Shown here piece after piece: positions 59,036-64,000 of a stretch of DNA of 64,000 bases. The notes under the pieces were generated by a model. It was not told the DNA's origin and made no database searches. It was given only the letters and a program-made list of their open reading frames with translations. This DNA is from an uncultured Algimonas sp. (GTDB lineage: Bacteria > Pseudomonadota > Alphaproteobacteria > Caulobacterales > Maricaulaceae): NCBI RefSeq assembly GCF_947498175.1, contig NZ_CANMJB010000001.1:186001-250000 (forward strand), read 5' to 3'. The position numbers and the translations under genes were made by a program. Numbering within the stretch: position 1 is the stretch's first letter; each line of letters opens with the position of its first letter.

Positions 59036-59401
59036 ATGCCCGATCTTCTGATCGAATATCTTCCCATCGTCATGATGTTCGGCATCGCATTGGTGCTGTC
59101 CATCGCGTTCCTCGTCGTGCCGGCGGTCATTGCGCCCGCCGACCCGGACTCGGAGAAAGTCTCCACCTATGAATGCGGGTTCGAGGCGTTCGACGATTCG
59201 CGCATGAAGTTCGACGTGCGATTCTACCTGGTCGCCATCCTGTTCATCATCTTCGACATCGAAGTCGCCTTCCTGTTCCCGATCGCCGTCAGCCTCGACG
59301 TGGTCGGCCTTTACGGTTGGATCATCATGGTCATCTTCCTGCTCGAGCTGCTGGCCGGCCTCGTCTACGCCTGGAAGATCGGCGCGCTGGACTGGGAATA
59401 G
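59036..59401 (+). CDS. nuoA: NADH-quinone oxidoreductase subunit A
   Basis: NuoA (121 residues), a three-helix membrane subunit of complex [20 protein letters not shown], the conserved [25 protein letters not shown]-type loop (seen as [17 protein letters not shown]), [15 protein letters not shown] and the last helix are clear. AGAGG 5 nt before ATG 59036 decides the start over GTG 59030. First gene of the nuo operon. The 213-nt gap upstream holds the promoter; no gene is seen in it. Confidence 0.95.
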   Translation: MPDLLIEYLPIVMMFGIALVLSIAFLVVPAVIAPADPDSEKVSTYECGFEAFDDSRMKFDVRFYLVAILFIIFDIEVAFLFPIAVSLDVVGLYGWIIMVIFLLELLAGLVYAWKIGALDWE

Positions 59402-59410
59402 GAGAGACAC

Positions 59411-59977
59411 GTGGCCGACATTCTCGTTACCCAAGGCGCTGCCGCCCGCGATCTCGGCACGCCCGCCTACGATCCGCGCCTGCATGACGGCGGCTTCGAC
59501 GGTCTGTCTGACCAGCTGGCCGACAAAGGGTTCATCACGGCGGCGTCCGACGACTTGATCACCTGGGCGCGCACGGGCTCGCTGATGTGGATGACGTTCG
59601 GGCTGGCCTGCTGTGCCGTCGAAATGATGCAGGCGTCCATGCCGCGCTACGACCTGGAACGGTTCGGTTTCGCGCCGCGGGCGTCCCCGCGCCAGTCCGA
59701 CGTCATGATTGTGGCGGGGACCCTCACCAACAAGATGGCGCCGGCGCTGCGCAAGGTCTATGACCAGATGCCGAACCCGCGCTACGTCATCTCGATGGGG
59801 TCGTGCGCCAATGGCGGCGGTTACTACCATTATAGCTACAGCGTCGTGCGCGGTTGCGACCGGATCGTGCCGGTTGACGTTTACGTGCCCGGCTGTCCGC
59901 CGACCGCCGAAGCGCTTATCTATGGTATCCTGCAGCTGCAGAAGAAGATCCGCCGCGAGGGAAGCATCATCCGATGA
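59411..59977 (+). CDS. nuoB: NADH-quinone oxidoreductase subunit B
   Basis: NuoB (188 residues) carries the terminal [4Fe-4S] cluster N2 of complex I. The cluster ligands are in [21 protein letters not shown] and [15 protein letters not shown]. The GTG start at 59411 follows GGAGAGA. The stop overlaps nuoC as ATGA. Confidence 0.96.
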   Translation: MADILVTQGAAARDLGTPAYDPRLHDGGFDGLSDQLADKGFITAASDDLITWARTGSLMWMTFGLACCAVEMMQASMPRYDLERFGFAPRASPRQSDVMIVAGTLTNKMAPALRKVYDQMPNPRYVISMGSCANGGGYYHYSYSVVRGCDRIVPVDVYVPGCPPTAEALIYGILQLQKKIRREGSIIR

Positions 59978-60609
59978 CCGGCCCTGTGTCCCATCAAGAA
60001 GCGTCGGAGACCTGGGCCGACATCCGCGATCATATCGAAATGCATCATGCCGACGATGTTCGCGACATGCAGGAGTCGCATGGCGAGTTGACGCTGATCG
60101 TTCGCCGGGCGTCGATCCTGAACATCATCGCCTTTCTGCGCGACGACCCCATCTGCAAGTTCAACCAGCTGATCGACCTGTGCGGCGTCGACTATCCGGC
60201 GCGCGCGCGTCGTTTCGACATCGTCTATCACCTGCTCAGCATGGCGCATAACCGACGCATCCGCGTCAAGTGCACGACCGACGAGGACGCGCCCGTCATG
60301 TCTGTCGTCTCGCTGTTTCCGAACGCCGACTGGTACGAACGCGAAGCCTTCGACATGTACGGCATCGTCTTCGACCAGCATCCGGACCTGCGCCGGATCC
60401 TCACGGATTACGGCTTCGAAGGCTATCCGCTGCGCAAGGACTTCCCGCTGACGGGCTATGTCGAGGTCCGCTACGACGAGGAGCGCAAGGAAGTCGTGTA
60501 TGAGCCGGTCGTGCTGCAGCAGGAGTATCGGTCGTTCGACTTCCTGAGTCCGTGGGAAGGTGCGAAATACATCTTGCCGGGCGATGAAAAGAGCGAGGCT
60601 GCCAACTGA
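59974..60609 (+). CDS. nuoC: NADH-quinone oxidoreductase subunit C
   Basis: NuoC (211 residues), the 30-kDa peripheral-arm subunit. The family signature [27 protein letters not shown] (seen as [16 protein letters not shown] and [19 protein letters not shown]) is near the middle. It overlaps nuoB (ATGA) and nuoD (TGATG). It is separate from nuoD, not fused as in E. coli. Confidence 0.96.
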   Translation: MTGPVSHQEASETWADIRDHIEMHHADDVRDMQESHGELTLIVRRASILNIIAFLRDDPICKFNQLIDLCGVDYPARARRFDIVYHLLSMAHNRRIRVKCTTDEDAPVMSVVSLFPNADWYEREAFDMYGIVFDQHPDLRRILTDYGFEGYPLRKDFPLTGYVEVRYDEERKEVVYEPVVLQQEYRSFDFLSPWEGAKYILPGDEKSEAAN

Positions 60610-61808
60610 TGGCCACTACCGAAGCCTTAGTCACCGACGAACAAGATCGTCGTTTCACCATCAACTTCGGCCCGCAGCACCCGGCCGCGCACGGCGTGTT
60701 GCGCCTCGTGCTGGAGCTGGAAGGCGAGGTCGTGGAGCGAGTCGACCCGCATATCGGCTTGCTACACCGCGGCACCGAGAAGCTGATCGAGCACAAGACC
60801 TATCTGCAGGCGATCCCCTATTTCGACCGGCTCGACTATGTCGCGCCAATGAACCAGGAGCATGCCTTCTGCCTCGCCATCGAGCGTCTGGCGGGCATCG
60901 ATGTGCCGCGTCGGGCGTCGTTCATCCGGGTCGTCTATTGCGAGATCGGCCGGATCCTGTCGCATCTGCTCAACATCACGACGCAGGCGCTGGACGTCGG
61001 CGCTCTGACCCCGCCGCTGTGGGGGTTCGAGGAGCGCGAAAAGCTGATGGTGTTCTATGAGCGCGCCTGTGGGGCGCGGATGCACTCCAACTATTTCCGC
61101 CCCGGCGGCGTGCATCAGGACCTGCCGCCCGCTCTGGTCAACGACATCCTCGTCTGGTGCGAGCAATTCCCGGACCGGTTGCGCGAGATCGAGACGTTGC
61201 TGACCGAGAACCGGATCTTCAAGCAGCGCAACGTCGATATCGGTGTCGTGTCCAAGCAGGACTGTTATGATCTGGGCTTCACCGGCGTGATGGTGCGCGG
61301 CTCCGGCATCCCTTGGGACCTGCGCCGCAACCAGCCTTACGAGGTCTATAACGAGCTCGATTTTTCCATCCCGCTCGGCAAGAACGGCGACTGCTACGAC
61401 CGCTATCTCTGCCGCGTCGAGGAGATGTATGAATCCGTGAAGATCATGCAGCAAGCCCTTGAAATGATGCCGGAAGGTCCGGTCATGACGGAAGACAACA
61501 AGTGGGTGCCGCCGCGCCGCGCCGAGATGAAACAGTCGATGGAAGCGCTGATCCATCACTTCAAACACTATACGGAAGGCATCAAGGTGCCCGAAGGCGA
61601 AATCTATGCCGCCGTTGAGTGTCCGAAGGGCGAGTTCGGCGTCTATCTCGTCTCCGACGGGACAAACCAGCCTTACCGCTGCAAGATCCGCGCGCCGGGT
61701 TTCCCGCATCTGGCCGCCATGGACTATCTCAACAAGGGTCACATGCTCGCCGACGTTTCCGCCATTCTGGGTTCGCTCGACATCGTCTTCGGGGAGATCG
61801 ACCGATGA
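60609..61808 (+). CDS. nuoD: NADH-quinone oxidoreductase subunit D
   Basis: NuoD (399 residues), the 49-kDa subunit lining the quinone site. It has [18 protein letters not shown], the [14 protein letters not shown] segment, [15 protein letters not shown], and KCKIRAPGF-type C-terminal sequence (seen as [16 protein letters not shown]). It overlaps nuoE as ATGA. In mitochondria the homologue is methylated by the MidA/NDUFAF7 family; a family member is encoded at 36368. Confidence 0.96.
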   Translation: MATTEALVTDEQDRRFTINFGPQHPAAHGVLRLVLELEGEVVERVDPHIGLLHRGTEKLIEHKTYLQAIPYFDRLDYVAPMNQEHAFCLAIERLAGIDVPRRASFIRVVYCEIGRILSHLLNITTQALDVGALTPPLWGFEEREKLMVFYERACGARMHSNYFRPGGVHQDLPPALVNDILVWCEQFPDRLREIETLLTENRIFKQRNVDIGVVSKQDCYDLGFTGVMVRGSGIPWDLRRNQPYEVYNELDFSIPLGKNGDCYDRYLCRVEEMYESVKIMQQALEMMPEGPVMTEDNKWVPPRRAEMKQSMEALIHHFKHYTEGIKVPEGEIYAAVECPKGEFGVYLVSDGTNQPYRCKIRAPGFPHLAAMDYLNKGHMLADVSAILGSLDIVFGEIDR

Positions 61809-62998
61809 GCTCGCGCCGCTTCTCGCCCGTCCAGCCGACGGATGTGTATCTGTCTCCTGAAGCGCAGGCCGAAATCCTGGCTTGGACGAAGAAATATCCG
61901 ACCGGACGGCAGCGGTCGGCGCTGATCCCGGCGCTCTGGATCGCGCAGAAGGATGCGGGCGGCTGGCTCCCGGAAATGATCCTGCGCGAAGTCGGCGACA
62001 GGCTCGGCATGGCCTACATCCGGGTTTACGAAGTCGCGACTTTCTATACCATGTTCAACCTGGCCCCGGTTGGGAAGTACCACATCCAGCTCTGCGGGAC
62101 GACGCCGTGCTGGCTGCGCGGTTCGGACGCGCTGAAAGACGTTCTGGCGCGCCGGGTCGGGCCGCAGAACACGATCGGCGCCGACGGCACTTTCAGCTGG
62201 ATCGAGGTGGAGTGCCTGGGGGCCTGCGCCAATGCGCCGATGATGCAGGTGTCCGCCGATATCGATGACGATCCTTATTACGAAGACCTGACGCCGGACA
62301 CGCTCGAAGCCATTCTCGACGACCTGGCCGCGGGGCGCGAGCCTGCGCGCGGACCGCAGATCGACCGCATCAATTCCGCACCGGAAGGCGGTCCGAAGAC
62401 TTTGAATTCAAAGGATCTCTATGCGGCGGCCCAGAAGCTGTCCCAGCTTCCCCATCAAGACAAGAAGGTGGCGATCAAGCGCCATGCGGACGATCCAAAA
62501 GGCGTGCGCGCCACAATCGCCGGCCGCCGCAACAAACCGAAGTCGCCGCCCAAGACCCGTGTCGATCACGAGCGCAGCCCGGCCGGCGAACTGCTCGACA
62601 AGGCCAAGGACATGGCCAAGGCCGTGGTGCCCGACAATAGAGGGACGCCTGTCACGGACCGAAAACCGGTCAAGGCCGACGGAAAGCCGACTCCCGATCC
62701 AAAAGGCGCCGCTGTCGCCCCGCGCCGCCGGACATCGGGCGCCGTGCCGGAGGTGCTCTACCGCGAAGGCCCGACCGATGGTCAGGCGGACGACCTGAAG
62801 AAAATCAAGGGTATCGGCCCGGTTCTTGAACGAGAGCTCAACGAAGGCGGCATCTATTATTACCGTCAGATCGGGGCCTGGAAGGTGGCGGACATCAAGA
62901 CCGTCGAGCGCGAGGCGCTCGGACGTCATCCGGGGCGCATCAAGCGTGAAGGTTGGGTGAAGCAGGCCAAGGCGCTCGCCAAGAAGGCTGAAACATGA
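61805..62998 (+). CDS. nuoE: NADH-quinone oxidoreductase subunit E with long C-terminal HhH extension
   Basis: NuoE of 397 residues, while the core 24-kDa subunit is usually about 160-240. Residues 1-185 form the core with [2Fe-2S] ligands in [12 protein letters not shown] and [13 protein letters not shown] basic, Pro/Lys-rich linker of about 140 residues (for example [20 protein letters not shown]) leads to a C-terminal helix-hairpin-helix-like domain of about 65 residues ([20 protein letters not shown]...[11 protein letters not shown]). HhH motifs normally bind nucleic acid, so the role here is unclear. It overlaps nuoD and nuoF by ATGA. Confidence 0.93.
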   Translation: MSSRRFSPVQPTDVYLSPEAQAEILAWTKKYPTGRQRSALIPALWIAQKDAGGWLPEMILREVGDRLGMAYIRVYEVATFYTMFNLAPVGKYHIQLCGTTPCWLRGSDALKDVLARRVGPQNTIGADGTFSWIEVECLGACANAPMMQVSADIDDDPYYEDLTPDTLEAILDDLAAGREPARGPQIDRINSAPEGGPKTLNSKDLYAAAQKLSQLPHQDKKVAIKRHADDPKGVRATIAGRRNKPKSPPKTRVDHERSPAGELLDKAKDMAKAVVPDNRGTPVTDRKPVKADGKPTPDPKGAAVAPRRRTSGAVPEVLYREGPTDGQADDLKKIKGIGPVLERELNEGGIYYYRQIGAWKVADIKTVEREALGRHPGRIKREGWVKQAKALAKKAET

Positions 62999-64000
62999 CG
63001 CAGCTTCTCAAAGACGAAGACCGCATCTTCAAGAATCTCTACGGCACGCAGGACTGGGGCCTGGACGGCGCGCGGCAACGCGGAGCCTGGGAGGGTACGG
63101 GCGCGATGCTGGCGCAAGGCCGCGACTGGATCATCGAACAGGTCAAGGCGTCGGGCCTGCGTGGGCGCGGCGGCGCCGGTTTCCCGACCGGCTTGAAATG
63201 GTCCTTCATGCCCAAGGAAGTCGGCGAGCGGCCGCACTACCTTGTCGTCAACGCCGACGAATCCGAGCCCGGCACGTGCAAGGACCGCGAAATGATGCGG
63301 CACGACCCGCATTTGCTGATCGAAGGATGCTTGGTTGCCTCGTTCGGGATGCAGGCCCATGCGGCCTATATCTACCTGCGCGGTGAATACACGTTCGAAC
63401 GCAAGCGGCTCCAAGCTGCCGTGGACCAGGCTTACGAGGCCGGTCTGATCGGCAAGAACGCCTGCGGTTCCGGTTGGGACTTCGATGTCTTCGTCCATCA
63501 CGGCGCCGGCGCCTACATCTGCGGCGAGGAAACGGCCTTGCTCGAAAGCCTCGAAGGCAAGAAGGGCCAGCCGCGCCTCAAGCCGCCATTTCCGGCCAAT
63601 GCCGGTCTTTACGGTTGCCCGACGACCGTGAACAATGTCGAGTCGATCGCGGTCGTGCCGACGATCCTGCGCAAGGGTGCGGATTGGTTCGCCGGCTTCG
63701 GTCGGGAAAATAACAAGGGTACCAAGGTCTTCTCCATCAGCGGGCACGTAAACGCGCCTTGCAACGTTGAAGAAGCCCTATCCATCCCGTTGAAAACATT
63801 GATCGACACGCATGCGGGCGGTGTGCGTGGAGGCTGGGATAATCTGAAGGCGATCATTCCGGGCGGTTCCTCCGTGCCGCTGCTGCCCAAGGAAATCTGC
63901 GATACGGTCCTGATGGATTTCGATGCATTGCGCGAGCACCAGTCCGGTCTCGGTACGGCGGCCGTGATCGTCATGGACCAGTCCACCGACATCGTGAAAG
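62995..64000 (+). CDS. nuoF: NADH-quinone oxidoreductase subunit F, N-terminal part
   Basis: NuoF, the FMN- and NADH-binding 51-kDa subunit. The window ends inside the gene after about 335 residues. The FMN site [16 protein letters not shown], the [16 protein letters not shown] motif and [19 protein letters not shown] are present. Start ATG 62995 overlaps the nuoE stop (ATGA). The C-terminal [4Fe-4S] region is outside the window. Confidence 0.95.
   Translation, partial: MTQLLKDEDRIFKNLYGTQDWGLDGARQRGAWEGTGAMLAQGRDWIIEQVKASGLRGRGGAGFPTGLKWSFMPKEVGERPHYLVVNADESEPGTCKDREMMRHDPHLLIEGCLVASFGMQAHAAYIYLRGEYTFERKRLQAAVDQAYEAGLIGKNACGSGWDFDVFVHHGAGAYICGEETALLESLEGKKGQPRLKPPFPANAGLYGCPTTVNNVESIAVVPTILRKGADWFAGFGRENNKGTKVFSISGHVNAPCNVEEALSIPLKTLIDTHAGGVRGGWDNLKAIIPGGSSVPLLPKEICDTVLMDFDALREHQSGLGTAAVIVMDQSTDIVK

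Noticed and set aside
1-64000. CRISPR arrays, integrases, phage genes, insertion sequences, tRNA or rRNA genes
   Set aside because: No regularly spaced repeats, transposase motifs, tRNA cloverleaf (T-loop GTTCRA with acceptor pairing) or rRNA segments were found on reading through the intergenic regions.

Overview
The window is a gene-dense, high-GC stretch of a Gram-negative bacterial chromosome, most likely an alphaproteobacterium of the Hyphomonadales/Maricaulales type. I infer this from the suf operon order (iscR, desulfurase, sufB, sufC, sufD, sufS, sufT, sufA), the MoxR-DUF58-BatA/DUF4159-VWA cluster, the long NuoE with a helix-hairpin-helix tail, alphaproteobacterial families (DUF1285, DUF6491-like), and the TGGACCCCGGATCAAG-type intergenic repeats. 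The genus cannot be fixed from sequence alone. I see no prophage, integrase, CRISPR array, rRNA or tRNA gene. Nearly all of the DNA is protein coding.

Layout. 1-4.9 kb: tail of an AsmA/YhdP-like protein, tyrS, anmK and an alpha/beta hydrolase. 5.0-13.6 kb: a tightly coupled Fe-S assembly operon led by iscR. Three non-Suf genes (membrane protein, lipoprotein, RidA) sit between sufB and sufC, and a two-helix microprotein sits between sufD and sufS. 13.6-20.1 kb: FAD monooxygenase, ABC exporter, recQ, and queC-queE for 7-deazaguanine synthesis. 20.1-27.9 kb (minus strand): two exported proteins and the MoxR-type chaperone cluster. 28-39.8 kb: housekeeping genes (DUF1285, NUDIX, cca, GST, apt, ychF, pth, rplY, prs, pgeF, MidA-like, lgt, ubiK, Kbp-like). 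40-47.5 kb: a 43-residue membrane microprotein, a Ca2+/cation antiporter, a pterin cluster (QueD-like, FolM/PTR1-like, FolB), a secreted orphan, DUF2237, uvrC and two CDP-alcohol phosphatidyltransferases. 47.5-48.84 kb: the only long gene-free region, holding paired REP-like hairpins around one or two candidate structured RNAs. 48.8-58.8 kb: ilvE, a two-component system, proC, YbjN, GST, trhO, a lipoprotein, a CAP protein, a PBP1A-type enzyme and a YcgN-like protein. 59.0-64 kb: nuoABCDE and the start of nuoF.

How the genes work together. Many neighbours are translationally coupled by 1-4 nt ATGA/GTGA/TTGA/TGATG overlaps, so the suf, MoxR, queC-queE, lgt-MidA-pgeF, pterin and nuo sets are best read as operons. 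Fe-S supply (suf) is matched by Fe-S consumers in the window (QueE, Nuo subunits). The least explained pieces are the 1.3-kb RNA/REP island, the QueD-like protein lacking the usual catalytic cysteine in a pterin cluster, the extra suf-operon genes, and the degenerate CDP-alcohol transferase beside pgsA.
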